A program made the translations under genes and the position numbers. A DNA stretch of 64,000 nucleotides, taken from contig NZ_CADIKF010000001.1 of NCBI RefSeq assembly GCF_902859875.1, positions 62,001 through 126,000 of the forward strand, in the 5' to 3' direction. Shown piece after piece: positions 33,371 through 42,369 of the stretch; the stretch's first letter is position 1, and each line of letters begins with the position of its first letter. The stretch comes from Paraburkholderia solisilvae (GTDB lineage: Bacteria; Pseudomonadota; Gammaproteobacteria; Burkholderiales; Burkholderiaceae). The notes beneath the pieces were generated by a model that saw only the letters and a program-made list of their open reading frames with translations, made no database searches and was not told where the DNA came from.

Positions 33371-34468
33371 TCAGGCGCGCGCGGCTGTGTCCGGCACCGG
33401 CCGGTCCACGGCATACGAAGGGTCGCGCGTTTGCCGTACCAGTGCCGGAATGATCTCCGCGTAGGCCGCAATGGTGCTGCGATACGGCGGCGGCATGTCC
33501 GCTTTCACGGTCTCGTGCAATTGCGGCAACGCATGAAACGGCACCATCGGAAACATGTGATGTTCGACGTGGTAGTTCATGTTCCAGTAAAGAAAGCGGA
33601 ACACCGGATTCATCCGCACGGTGCGGCAGTTGCGTCGATGGTCGAGCACGTTCTCGGGCATGCCCGCGTGCTGCGTAAGACCGAAATACAGGTACAGCCA
33701 TCCGCCATACAAGCTTGGCAGCCCGATATAGAGCAGCGGCAACAGCGTGCGGAAATACGCGCACGCGGCAATCGCGACCACGTAGATGGATAGCGTCATA
33801 CGCGCTTCGCGGATCACCTTCGGCCGTTCGGAGGGCGGAACAAAGGTCTCTTCCGCGGCGCCGATGCGGCCGAATGCGGCGCCGATCATCTTCGGCAATT
33901 CATTGGCGACATGCTTGATCGCCAATACGCTGAGCGCGAGCCCGAGCCAGTCGGTGGGTTTTTGCGCGGCGATTTCCGGATCGCGCCCGACGATCAGCGT
34001 ATCCGTATGATGGCGCGCGTGACTCCAGCGCCACACCGTGGCTCGCCGGAATATCTGAAACGAAGCCATTTGATAGAGCACGTCGTTCATCCAGCGTGTC
34101 CTGAATGCGGTGCCGTGTCCGCACTCGTGCCAGCGCGAATCCGCCGGGCTGCAATAGAGCGTGCCGTACAGCCAGAAGGCGGGAATCGCCCACAGCGAAT
34201 GCGCGTGCCACGCGAACCACGCGGCAACGCCGCTCGCGACGATCGCCGCATACCAGATCAGCGTGTCGCGTATCGCGCGTGCATCGCTGCGCTGCATCAA
34301 TTGTTTCATCACCGCGCGCGGCACCGGGCACTTGTACCAGTCGGCATTGACGAGGCCCGCCGCCCTCGCGCGTTCGCCGGCGCCGCCGACAAGCCGGTAC
34401 GCGTCGTGCCGCGCCGTGCGGGACGTTGCGTGCGCATCGGTCTCGCCATTCGTCTCCGTGTGGGCCAC
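33371..34468 (-). CDS. mocD: MocD-like fatty acid desaturase-family oxygenase
   Basis: 365 residues of the membrane di-iron desaturase/hydroxylase superfamily. The histidine boxes are HECGH (His114, His118), HARHH (His150, His153, His154) and HVEHH nearer the C-terminus, with hydrophobic helices in between. With a Rieske ferredoxin next door it matches MocD of rhizopine catabolism, which demethylates 3-O-methyl-scyllo-inosamine; another lipid or ether substrate is possible. I choose a GTG start at 34468 because AAGGAG lies seven bases upstream; the ATG at 34567 would lie far upstream of that site. Confidence 0.8.
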   Translation of the reverse strand: MAHTETNGETDAHATSRTARHDAYRLVGGAGERARAAGLVNADWYKCPVPRAVMKQLMQRSDARAIRDTLIWYAAIVASGVAAWFAWHAHSLWAIPAFWLYGTLYCSPADSRWHECGHGTAFRTRWMNDVLYQMASFQIFRRATVWRWSHARHHTDTLIVGRDPEIAAQKPTDWLGLALSVLAIKHVANELPKMIGAAFGRIGAAEETFVPPSERPKVIREARMTLSIYVVAIAACAYFRTLLPLLYIGLPSLYGGWLYLYFGLTQHAGMPENVLDHRRNCRTVRMNPVFRFLYWNMNYHVEHHMFPMVPFHALPQLHETVKADMPPPYRSTIAAYAEIIPALVRQTRDPSYAVDRPVPDTAARA

Positions 34469-34571
34469 GTGTGTCTCCTTGGGCTCTTTTGAATCGCCGT
34501 TGCATTCGCGCGCCGTGCAGCGCGCGGGGCGTGTGATCACCATAATTGACGGCCTCATCCCGCTCAACTGA

Positions 34572-34597
34572 AAGATTGACGAAATTTCGTCAATCTT
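34572..34597. promoter_or_regulatory. Perfect 26-bp palindrome between mocD and the LacI gene
   Basis: The arm AAGATTGACGAAA (34572-34584) is followed without spacer by its exact reverse complement (34585-34597). Length, full symmetry and position in a divergent intergenic region 50 bases before the LacI-type gene and about 100 before mocD strongly suggest the operator of that repressor, controlling both its own gene and mocDE. Confidence 0.75.
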
Positions 34598-34646
34598 CTA
34601 GCGTACGAAACAGTGCGTCGCCGGGAGCGACGGGCAAGGAGACGAT

Positions 34647-35708
34647 GTGTCCAGCGAAACCGCGCCGCGATGGCGCAAGCGCACCGCGCGCTTCGTTGAA
34701 ATTGCCGAGCGGGCCGGCGTCAGTACGGCCACCGTCGACCGGGTGTTGAACGAGCGGGGCAGCGTCTCGCCGAAAACGCGCGAGCGGGTCGTCGTCGCGG
34801 CGCGCGAACTGGCGCTGCCGCGCCTGCTGCCGGATACGCAGCACGGCCTGATTCATATCGACATTCTCCTGCCCGATAGCGATGCGCCGTTTTTTCGCCG
34901 TCTGCGTGACGCAGTGCAGCGTTCGATGCAAATGCTTGACAGGCGTGTCGTCGTGCATCGCACGCTGATGTCCGCAGCCGACGAAGCGCGTCTGCCGAAA
35001 ACGCTTGCGCAGGCGGGCTACCGGCGCGCGGCGCTGATCGTCACGACGCACGATACGCCGCCCGTGCGCGCCGCACTCGCGGCGGCCATTGCACGCGGCG
35101 AAGCGGTGATCACCATGGTCACGGACGTCGGCGGCATCGAGCGTCTGCATTACGCGGGTATCGACAACCTGCGTGCCGGCCGTACGGCCGGCTACTTCAT
35201 CGGACGCCTCGCGCGTCAGCCAGGCAGGGTGTTGCTGCTGCCGGCCCGGCTCGATTACCGCGCCCATGTCGATCGTGTCGAAGGCTGCCGCGCGCAACTT
35301 GCCGGGCGGTTTACGCAACTGACGTGCGAGATCGCCGCGGACCAGACCCTCGACCAGGACGATCGCAGCTTTCGTGCCGTGAGTGCCGCGCTCAAACGAG
35401 GCGGGCTGGTCGGCATCTATAACACCGGCTACGGCTCCGCGGGCATCGACGCTGCGTTACACAAGTTCGACGTTGCGGGCAAGGTCGTATGGGTCGGGCA
35501 TGAGATGCTCGACCAGCATCGTGCTTTTATCGATGCGGGCGTGATGGATATCGTCATCGACCAGGACCCGGACGGGCAGGTGATCTCGGCACTGCAACAC
35601 GTGTTGCATGCGTGTGCAATGGTGCACGAGGCGCCGCACGCCGAGCCTGTGGAGTTCAGGGTGTTCTGTTCGGCGAACGTCAGGGAGAGCGGGTATCTGG
35701 GCGGATAA
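34647..35708 (+). CDS. LacI-family transcriptional regulator
   Basis: 353 residues: an N-terminal LacI HTH (about 14-45, FVEIAERAGVSTATVDRVLNERG) with hinge helix, then a periplasmic-binding-protein-like ligand domain (about 68-340). The sensor part resembles sugar or inositol binders more than the purine repressor. It is divergent from mocD with a perfect palindrome between them, so it most likely represses mocDE until an inositol-like or rhizopine-like effector binds. This regulatory link is inferred from layout. Confidence 0.88.
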   Translation: MSSETAPRWRKRTARFVEIAERAGVSTATVDRVLNERGSVSPKTRERVVVAARELALPRLLPDTQHGLIHIDILLPDSDAPFFRRLRDAVQRSMQMLDRRVVVHRTLMSAADEARLPKTLAQAGYRRAALIVTTHDTPPVRAALAAAIARGEAVITMVTDVGGIERLHYAGIDNLRAGRTAGYFIGRLARQPGRVLLLPARLDYRAHVDRVEGCRAQLAGRFTQLTCEIAADQTLDQDDRSFRAVSAALKRGGLVGIYNTGYGSAGIDAALHKFDVAGKVVWVGHEMLDQHRAFIDAGVMDIVIDQDPDGQVISALQHVLHACAMVHEAPHAEPVEFRVFCSANVRESGYLGG

Positions 35709-35876
35709 ATCGAAGGTCTGGTGACCGCGGCGTTCTAAAGAGCCCGTCTGTCGACGCCGCGCACGAGGTCAAGGTGCGACTGCGACGCCGCGAGCGCGGC
35801 GCCCCGTCCGGACCAGCCATGCAAAGACTTATGCCGGTGTATCTTCAGCAGAATCCGCATTTCGCTTGATGCGCGC

Positions 35877-36203
35877 TTAGTGGTGCTCGAAAAGTTTGAG
35901 CTGGCCGCTTTTGTACATTTGCCGCACCTTCGTGTGGAGCGACGCTTTCGGCGTCTTCTGGCATTCGGCGACCAATGCGGCGACCGGCGTCGCGGTATCG
36001 ACCGTCATCGTGTCGGTTTCGGTGACGCCGAGTCTGTCGACGCCTGCGAGATAGTAGACGACCGCGGGACGGTAGGCTTCATCCACCGCGATGAAATCTT
36101 CGCATTTCATCTTTGTCGGATTGGTCTTTTGGGCGTTTTGCGCGAATGCGGGCATGGCCGCCACCGCACCGAGCAGGCAGGCGACAATTGCTTTGCGGTT
36201 CAT
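35877..36203 (-). CDS. HdeA/HdeB-like periplasmic acid-stress chaperone
   Basis: 108 residues with a cleavable signal peptide (cut near AFAQ) and a small helical mature domain that has exactly two cysteines, Cys34 and Cys81, which in HdeA form the single disulfide. HdeA-type chaperones unfold at low pH and bind denatured periplasmic proteins. Sequence similarity to HdeA is partial (KCEDFIAVDEAYRPAVVYYLAG), so this belongs to the broader HdeA/HdeB family. A GGGAG site supports the start at 36203; an in-frame extension to 36584 is not credible. Confidence 0.75.
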   Translation of the reverse strand: MNRKAIVACLLGAVAAMPAFAQNAQKTNPTKMKCEDFIAVDEAYRPAVVYYLAGVDRLGVTETDTMTVDTATPVAALVAECQKTPKASLHTKVRQMYKSGQLKLFEHH

Positions 36204-36605
36204 CTGGTACTCCCGGAATGAGTCGGGCAGCAACCGGTGCTGGCTACGACCCGCCACGGTTGAACACCCTGGGTTGGACACAAGGGGGTGACTTCGGCTC
36301 TTGCACGTCGAGCGTAGATCGGGCGCCACGCGCACTGAATTGCCATCGTGCAGTATTGACGCGGCCGCTGATAAAACAATTGGACTTTGGTCCCATATCG
36401 CGTCAGCCTTGTGCGAAATGCGAGGGTTTAAGTTTGTCGAGCACGTTGCGGTATCCCGACGTCTGCTAAACGCATGCCCGGCAGCGGGCGATATGCGCGT
36501 TAGCGCACAGAGCGATCGGGCGAACGACACTATGCTCTTTCGATAGCCGGAACACCGCGTCCAATCCGAAGCACCACGCTGCACCTGTTATTACGGTGAT
36601 CGCCT
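36204..36605. other. Divergent intergenic region, hdeA-like and fecR-like genes
   Basis: 402 bases with no supported gene. It should contain the two outward-facing promoters. The segment 36,350-36,450 is A+T-richer than its surroundings. I see no inverted repeat longer than six bases per arm. Confidence 0.35.
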
Positions 36606-37073
36606 ATGCGAAGCCAGGTCATCAGGTATGCGCTGATTCTCGCGTGCGGGTGTCTGCCTGCTGTCGATGCGTGTGCGGCCGATGTGATCGGCATCGTGAA
36701 GACCGTCAAGGGCGCCGTGCATATCGAACGGGGCGGAAAAAATCTGGACGCGGCCGTCGGCAGCGAGGTGTACAGCGGCGACCGCATTGTCACAGGAGCC
36801 GATTCTTCCGTCGGCATTACCTTGCACGACAACACGCTGCTTTCAGAGGGCGCCGGCTCGACGCTCGAACTCAACAACTTCGCGTTCAATACGACCACCT
36901 ATGAAGGCGCGCTCGATGCAACGATCAAGCGCGGTTCGCTAGCGGTGGTCGACGGCAAGATCGCCAGGAACAATCCCGCCGCGGTGCGTTACAGCACGCC
37001 GACCACGACGCTTGGCGTACGCGGCACGGAATTTATCATCGAAGTCGGCGGCGAAGGGGAGGGGGCGCGTTGA
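36606..37073 (+). CDS. Periplasmic FecR-domain protein
   Basis: 155 residues with a signal peptide (cleaved near ACAAD) and one FecR domain: GIVKTVKGAVHIERGGKNLDAAVGSEVYSGDRIVTGADSSV followed by a second strand set ending in TTTLGVRGTEFIIEV. Here FecR is a stand-alone periplasmic domain and not the anti-sigma regulator. Its stop overlaps the TTG start of the OmpA-domain gene, and a CHASE2 protein follows, an arrangement seen in other Proteobacteria. Together they probably form an envelope sensing or cell-wall-linked complex. Confidence 0.8.
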   Translation: MRSQVIRYALILACGCLPAVDACAADVIGIVKTVKGAVHIERGGKNLDAAVGSEVYSGDRIVTGADSSVGITLHDNTLLSEGAGSTLELNNFAFNTTTYEGALDATIKRGSLAVVDGKIARNNPAAVRYSTPTTTLGVRGTEFIIEVGGEGEGAR

Positions 37074-37687
37074 AGGCCGCGACTTCGCGACGCTGGCTTC
37101 CGTTCAATGCGACCGTTGCGGTGCTGCTTTTGCTGTCCGCCTGCAGCACGCCGCGCGACAAGATCACCTTATTGCCGAACCCGGACGGCAGCGCCGGATC
37201 GGTCGTGGTACGCAGCGCGACGCAGACGCAAGTGCTGGACAAGCCTTACGCAAGCGTCGACGTCGCACAGGGCGGTGCGATTCAGGCATCGATGGACAGT
37301 CCGGCGACCGTGCAGGCACACTATGCGCAACTGCTTGCTGCACAGCCGCCGCGGCCGGCTACGTTCACGATCAACTTCCTGTTCGACTCGGCAACCGATC
37401 TCGCGCCCGAGTCATCCGCGACGGTCGCGAAGCTGAAGACGACCCTGGCGACGTGGCCTGCGCCGCATCTTACGGTAGTCGGTCATACCGATATGGCAGG
37501 CTCGCAGGAATTCAATGACAAGCTGTCGATGCGGCGCGCGCAGACCGTGGCGGCGTTTCTCGTCAAATCGGGCATTCCTGCGCAGCAAATCGAGACCGCG
37601 GGCCGGGGCAAACGCGAGCCGCTCGTGCGCACGCCGGACGGCGTTCCGAACCAGGCGAACCGGCGCGTGGTGATCACCATTCAATAG
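37070..37687 (+). CDS. OmpA-domain lipoprotein
   Basis: 205 residues with a lipoprotein signal (LLLLSAC) and a C-terminal OmpA peptidoglycan-binding domain (about 100-205: INFLFDSATDLAPESSATV, then VVGHTDMAGSQEFNDKLSMRRAQTVAAFL). A TTG start overlapping the upstream TGA is indicated, with a GGGAGGGGG ribosome site. It should sit in the outer membrane contacting peptidoglycan. It is the middle gene of the FecR-OmpA-CHASE2 operon. Confidence 0.85.
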   Translation: MKAATSRRWLPFNATVAVLLLLSACSTPRDKITLLPNPDGSAGSVVVRSATQTQVLDKPYASVDVAQGGAIQASMDSPATVQAHYAQLLAAQPPRPATFTINFLFDSATDLAPESSATVAKLKTTLATWPAPHLTVVGHTDMAGSQEFNDKLSMRRAQTVAAFLVKSGIPAQQIETAGRGKREPLVRTPDGVPNQANRRVVITIQ

Positions 37688-37747
37688 TGAACAGTGCGCG
37701 CATGCTCCTTTGGAGCCCGCGCCCGACATCGATCTGCTCTGGCTGAC

Positions 37748-39271
37748 ATGAAACGCTTGCGCGACTCATGGCTTACCTTTGTGAAGAAATTGCCGAGGGC
37801 GTACAGCGGGCGTCCGATGGCGTTCGCCGTGCTGCTTGGCTTGAGCGCGCTCAACTTCTGCAGCGAGTGGCCTCAAGGTATTCCGCGGCCAGCGTGGATC
37901 GACACCTATGACCGGATCTTGCCGGACTCGTTTGGCTCGGCGCGGCAGCTTCTGTTCGATCACTTTCAGCGCTGGTTTCCGCGTGTGCCGGCTTCACAGC
38001 CGGTCATCATCGTCGCGATCGACGACAAGACGCTTGCCGCGGCCGGTCAATGGCCGTGGCCGCGCAACCGGCTGGCGAACCTGATCGACGCGATCGCCGC
38101 GCAAAAGCCGCTCGCGATCGGTCTCGACATCTATATGCCGGAGGCCGATCAAACGTCGCCCGACAAGGTCGCCGGGAATCTGCCCGCGTCGGCGGCCGCG
38201 CTTGCGGCCGGCTTGCGCGCGCTGCCGAGCCACGAGGCGATACTGGCGCGATCGCTGCGCGCGGCGCCATCCGTGCTGGGCGCAGCGGCGTCCGCGCACG
38301 CCACGGCGGACACGAGCACCGATTTGCGCAGTGCACCGATTCTCGTGCACGGCACCGATCCGCTCGAGAGCGTGCTGCGCTTCGACTATGTGCTCGCGAG
38401 CCTGCCCGAATTGCAGGCCGCGGCGCACGGTCAGGCGATGCTGAACGTGGCGCTCGAACAGGGAACGGTCCGGCGGGTTCCGTTGATCATGGGCCTTGGC
38501 AACAAGCTCGTGCCCGGCATGCCGGTGGAAATGCTGCGCGTCGCGACCGCTTCGCCGTTGGTCGAAGTGTTCGCGTATCCATCGGGCGTGCAGGCGGTCG
38601 GCGTGGCGGACGTGCAGGTGCCCACGCAGCCCAATGGCGAAATATGGCTGCACTTCGCGTCGATCCGCGCGACGCAGAACCGCTATGTGTCCGCCGTCGA
38701 TGTGATGCAACGCAAGGCCGGTGCGGAGCGCATGCGCAACAAACTGGTGCTGGTCGGCCTCACGGGCACGGGCCTCACCGACATACGCGCGACGCCGCTG
38801 GGCGAACTGGTGCCGGGTATCGAAGTTCAGGCTCAGGTCATCGAGACGATCTTCGACGGACGTTTCCTGCAGCGCCCGGCCTGGCTGAAACTGGGCGAAA
38901 GCCTGTTTATCATCGCGTTCGGGATGCTGATTATCTGGTACGTGCCGCGCACCGATTCGCGGCTTGCGGTATTCATTCGGGCGGTCCCGAAGTCGTCGGC
39001 CATTCTCGGCATTGCGCTGAATCTGCTGTTGCTGCTGAGTTGCGTGCTGGTGTTCAGGTACTTTGGCTTGCTTATCGATGCGGCTTCGATTTTTATCATC
39101 GAGTCTGTCGTGATGGGCTCGTTTTTCTCGACCGCGTTGCTCGAAGACGAAGCACAAAAGAGACAGGATGCGGCGCGCGAGCAGGTGCGTAACAGCGGGA
39201 AGACCGGCGCCGGGAAGGTATTCGACGGCGCATTGGCGCGCTGGAAACGCATACATCGAAGTTCGAAATAA
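37748..39271 (+). CDS. CHASE2-domain membrane protein without a recognised output domain
   Basis: 507 residues. After a first membrane helix (about 23-40) comes an extracytoplasmic CHASE2 sensor (about 50-370; IVAIDDKTLAAAGQWPWPRNRLANLIDAI, VLVGLTGTGLTDIRATPLGELVPGIEVQA), then three membrane helices. CHASE2 proteins usually continue into an adenylate cyclase or kinase; this one ends about 60 residues after the last helix (RQDAAREQVRNSG...). It may work through a partner protein. It is third in the operon with the FecR and OmpA-domain proteins. Confidence 0.85.
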   Translation: MKRLRDSWLTFVKKLPRAYSGRPMAFAVLLGLSALNFCSEWPQGIPRPAWIDTYDRILPDSFGSARQLLFDHFQRWFPRVPASQPVIIVAIDDKTLAAAGQWPWPRNRLANLIDAIAAQKPLAIGLDIYMPEADQTSPDKVAGNLPASAAALAAGLRALPSHEAILARSLRAAPSVLGAAASAHATADTSTDLRSAPILVHGTDPLESVLRFDYVLASLPELQAAAHGQAMLNVALEQGTVRRVPLIMGLGNKLVPGMPVEMLRVATASPLVEVFAYPSGVQAVGVADVQVPTQPNGEIWLHFASIRATQNRYVSAVDVMQRKAGAERMRNKLVLVGLTGTGLTDIRATPLGELVPGIEVQAQVIETIFDGRFLQRPAWLKLGESLFIIAFGMLIIWYVPRTDSRLAVFIRAVPKSSAILGIALNLLLLLSCVLVFRYFGLLIDAASIFIIESVVMGSFFSTALLEDEAQKRQDAAREQVRNSGKTGAGKVFDGALARWKRIHRSSK

Positions 39272-39369
39272 TGTGGGTTCTCGCGAACCGCGCCATGCAA
39301 AGCGGCTTGCCTGCGGCCGTTCGGCCTATCATTCGGGATCGTTCACGCGTATTCAAGGCTTGAGCATCC

Positions 39370-39789
39370 ATGAATCCATCGGCACAGATCGATCAACTGA
39401 TCGCAGGTATCGCGGACTGGCGCGGTAAGACATTGGCCGGCATTCGCAAGTGCATTCTCGCGGCGGACGACGGCATCGTCGAGGAGTGGAAATGGATGGG
39501 CAGCCCGGTGTGGTCGCGTGACGGCATGATCGCGGTTGCCAACGCGCATAAGGGGAAGGTCAAGCTGACCTTTGCGCACGGCGCGCATCTGCCGGACCCG
39601 GAGAAGATTTTCAATGCCGGCCTCGAAGGCAATGCGAGACGCGCAATCGATTTTTTCGAAGGCGAGGCAATCAACGAGCGCGCGCTCAAGCAACTCGTTC
39701 GCGCCGCCATCGAGTACAACCGGACGAAGCTCAAGAAGAATGCCCGCGCGGACACGCATTCGAAAGCGCATAAAAGTAAAACGGCCTGA
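39370..39789 (+). CDS. DUF1801-domain protein
   Basis: 139 residues, a soluble alpha/beta protein of the YdhG-like DUF1801 family (PSAQIDQLIAGIADWRGKTLAGIRKCILAADDGIVEEWKWMGSPVWSRDG). The last 25 residues are Lys/Arg-rich and look unstructured. Function of the family is unknown; homologues are often near stress genes. It stands between the CHASE2 operon and an MHS transporter without coupling to either. Confidence 0.75.
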   Translation: MNPSAQIDQLIAGIADWRGKTLAGIRKCILAADDGIVEEWKWMGSPVWSRDGMIAVANAHKGKVKLTFAHGAHLPDPEKIFNAGLEGNARRAIDFFEGEAINERALKQLVRAAIEYNRTKLKKNARADTHSKAHKSKTA

Positions 39790-39980
39790 AGCGGCAGCGG
39801 GCTCCTGGTGATTGCCCTGGTCCGGCGTGCAGCGCCCTTGGAATTCTGCTGCCTGCGAATTACAGTTCAGCGAACCATGTAGTCGAACAAGGATCGGCAT
39901 ATCGGATGTTGCCCGAATGCCGGCGCCCGCTGTCCGGGTGCATATTGTGTGTCTGGCTGTCACCACTCCAGGGGATGTCA

Positions 39981-41351
39981 ATGGCCGCTACGCAATCAGG
40001 GGTACCGAATCTTTCCGACGAAGAAGCACGGCGCCAGTTGCGACGCGCGGTGATCGCCAGCACGATCGGTACGACGATCGAATGGTACGACTTCTTTCTC
40101 TATAGCACGGTGACCGGTTTGGTCTTCGCGAAGCTGTATTTCCCGCAGTCCGATCCGCTCGTCGGCACACTCCAGGCCTTTCTGATCTACGCGGTCGGCT
40201 TTCTTGCAAGGCCGGTTGGCGCGGCGATCTTCGGTCACTATGGCGATCGCATTGGCCGCAAGGCCACGCTCATTGTCACCCTGCTGCTGATGGGCCTCGC
40301 GACGTTCGCCGTGGCCTTCGTGCCGACCTATGCGTCGATCGGCATCTGGGGGGCGGTGCTTCTCACCGTGCTGCGCTTTATTCAAGGGGTGGGCGTCGGC
40401 GGCGAATGGGGCGGCTCGGTGCTGATGTCGATGGAGTGGGCGCGTACGGACAAGCATCGTGGGTTCATTGCCGCGTGGCCGCAGTTCGGCGTGCCGGCGG
40501 GGCTCTTTATAGCCAACCTCGCGGTACTCGTGACCAGTCAGATCTCCGGCAGCAGTTTTCTCACCTGGGGCTGGCGCGTGCCGTTCGTGCTGAGCATCGT
40601 ACTGGTCGCAATCGGCCTCTATATCCGCCTGAATATTCTCGAGACGCCGACCTTCGCGCGTCTGCTTGCCGAGCAGAAGATCGAAAAGACGCCGACGCTC
40701 GAAGTGATTCGCCGGCAGCCCAAGGACATTCTTCTTTCGGCGTTGGCTCGCATGGCTGAACAGGCGCCGTTCTATATCTATACGGCGTTTGTCTTTACGT
40801 ACGGCGTGACGAATCTCGGCGTGTCGCGCGATCTTCTGTTGACGGCGGTGCTGGTTGCTTCAATGCTGGAATTCATCACGATTCCGCTATTCGGTCATAT
40901 CTCCGATCTGATCGGGCGGCGCAAGATGTACATCATCGGCTCGATCGCCGTCGGTATTTTCGGCTTTATCTACTTTGCGCTGGTCGATACGCGCGACCCG
41001 GTGTGGATCTTTGTCGCGATCGTGCTTTCGCTGGTGCCGCATGCGATGCTGTACGGTCCGCAGGCCGCGTTTATCGCCGAGTCGTTTACCGGGCGCCTGC
41101 GTTATAGCGGCGCATCGCTTGGCTACCAGTTGGCTTCGATCATCGCCGGCGGCCCGGCGCCGCTTATCGCGACCGCGCTTTTTGCGTACTACCATTCGGG
41201 TTACGCGATCGCGTGTTACGTGTTCGCATGCGCGGTGCTGAGCGTGATCGCCGCGTCGCTGCTGGGCGATTACACGAACAAGGACATTTCGCGGGAGTAC
41301 GACGAAGCGCACCCGCTTGCGGACCACGGGCACGCGCCTCCGGCGCGGTGA
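39981..41351 (+). CDS. MFS transporter, metabolite:H+ symporter (MHS) subfamily
   Basis: 456 residues with twelve hydrophobic segments. The MHS signatures are present: AVIASTIGTTIEWYDFFLYSTV at the start, the loop GHYGDRIGRKATL, and VGGEWGGSVLMSMEWA in helix 5. The subfamily takes up citrate, alpha-ketoglutarate, shikimate, betaines or aromatic acids with protons. I select the ATG at 39981 because AGGGG lies six bases upstream. No catabolic genes for a specific substrate are adjacent. A convergent DMT transporter gene follows. Confidence 0.9.
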   Translation: MAATQSGVPNLSDEEARRQLRRAVIASTIGTTIEWYDFFLYSTVTGLVFAKLYFPQSDPLVGTLQAFLIYAVGFLARPVGAAIFGHYGDRIGRKATLIVTLLLMGLATFAVAFVPTYASIGIWGAVLLTVLRFIQGVGVGGEWGGSVLMSMEWARTDKHRGFIAAWPQFGVPAGLFIANLAVLVTSQISGSSFLTWGWRVPFVLSIVLVAIGLYIRLNILETPTFARLLAEQKIEKTPTLEVIRRQPKDILLSALARMAEQAPFYIYTAFVFTYGVTNLGVSRDLLLTAVLVASMLEFITIPLFGHISDLIGRRKMYIIGSIAVGIFGFIYFALVDTRDPVWIFVAIVLSLVPHAMLYGPQAAFIAESFTGRLRYSGASLGYQLASIIAGGPAPLIATALFAYYHSGYAIACYVFACAVLSVIAASLLGDYTNKDISREYDEAHPLADHGHAPPAR

Positions 41352-41363
41352 GCGGTAAGTCGG

Positions 41364-41396
41364 GCGGGCGCTCCGATTCTCCCGATGGGCGCCCGC
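41364..41396. terminator. Bidirectional hairpin between convergent transporter genes
   Basis: GCGGGCGC (41364-41371) and GCGCCCGC (41389-41396) form a perfect eight-base-pair stem 12 bases past the MHS stop and 27 bases from the DMT transporter stop. The placement suits a shared terminator despite the lack of a T run. Confidence 0.45.
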
Positions 41397-41423
41397 TCGT
41401 GGCCGAGTCGATTCGCTCGACAC

Positions 41424-42263
41424 TCATGTCAACTTTAGCGTCACCACGCCAAGCAGAATGATGATTGCCGCGACCGGGCGGCTATAACCGTAGCGCTCTT
41501 TCAGAACGAATACGGAAATCGCGGTGCCAAAGAGAATCGCCGATTCCCGTAACGCGGCAACCATCGCGATCGGAGCGCGCGTCATCGCCCAAAGCACGAG
41601 CGCATAGCCGGCGAGCGAGCAAGCGCCGCCGATCAGCATCAGCAGCCAGCGATCGCGAAGATGTCTTTGCGCGGCCGCACGGCGGCGTACGAACGCCCAG
41701 CCCAGAATGGGCAACGCGGTTAGCGCGAACATCCACATCGTGTACGACGCCACATGCGCGGACAATCGCGCGCCGGTTCCGTCGACCAGCGTATAGAGCG
41801 CAATGAGAATGGCGTTGGCGAGCGCAATGCGCGTCGTGTGAGCGGTGTTGACACCCGCGCGAGTAAAAAGCAGCAGACACAGGATGCCGCCGCATATCAG
41901 CAGCACGCCAACCCATTCGCCTGTTGTCAGCCGTTCTCCGATCAGCGGGCCGCTCGCCAGCGCGACGATGAGCGGCGGGGCGCCTCGCATCAGCGGGTAC
42001 GCATGACTCATGTCGCCGCTGCGATACGCGGCGCCGATCAGCAGAAAGTACGCAACGTGGATAACCGCGGATGCCGCGATATAAGGCCAGCTGCTCGCGT
42101 CCGGCAGCCCGACGAATGGCAGTACGACGGCGCAGATCACCGCCGCGCTGCCGGAGACGAACACGATATCGAGGAATTTGTCCGGGCTCGACTTCACGAG
42201 CGCATTCCAGCTCGCGTGCAGGAACGCGGCGAAAAGCACGACAAGCATCACGCCGGTGGACAT
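41424..42263 (-). CDS. DMT/EamA-family transporter
   Basis: 279 residues, ten hydrophobic segments, with the EamA-type duplicated fold and typical loop motifs (AYRSGDMSHAYPLMRGAPPLIVALAS, GVLLICGGILCLLL). EamA proteins are inner-membrane exporters of metabolites. The LysR gene diverging from it is a plausible regulator. The start may be at 42263 (MSTGVMLV), which opens directly before the first helix, although another ATG at 42284 cannot be ruled out. Confidence 0.82.
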   Translation of the reverse strand: MSTGVMLVVLFAAFLHASWNALVKSSPDKFLDIVFVSGSAAVICAVVLPFVGLPDASSWPYIAASAVIHVAYFLLIGAAYRSGDMSHAYPLMRGAPPLIVALASGPLIGERLTTGEWVGVLLICGGILCLLLFTRAGVNTAHTTRIALANAILIALYTLVDGTGARLSAHVASYTMWMFALTALPILGWAFVRRRAAAQRHLRDRWLLMLIGGACSLAGYALVLWAMTRAPIAMVAALRESAILFGTAISVFVLKERYGYSRPVAAIIILLGVVTLKLT

Positions 42264-42369
42264 GGTTCGACGACTCCCATTCAAGTTATATTTGTAAGCA
42301 GCTTATCTATCTTGAAGTGCGCTGACAAACCAGATAAATTCGGCTATCGCGTCAATTAAACTATTCCGA

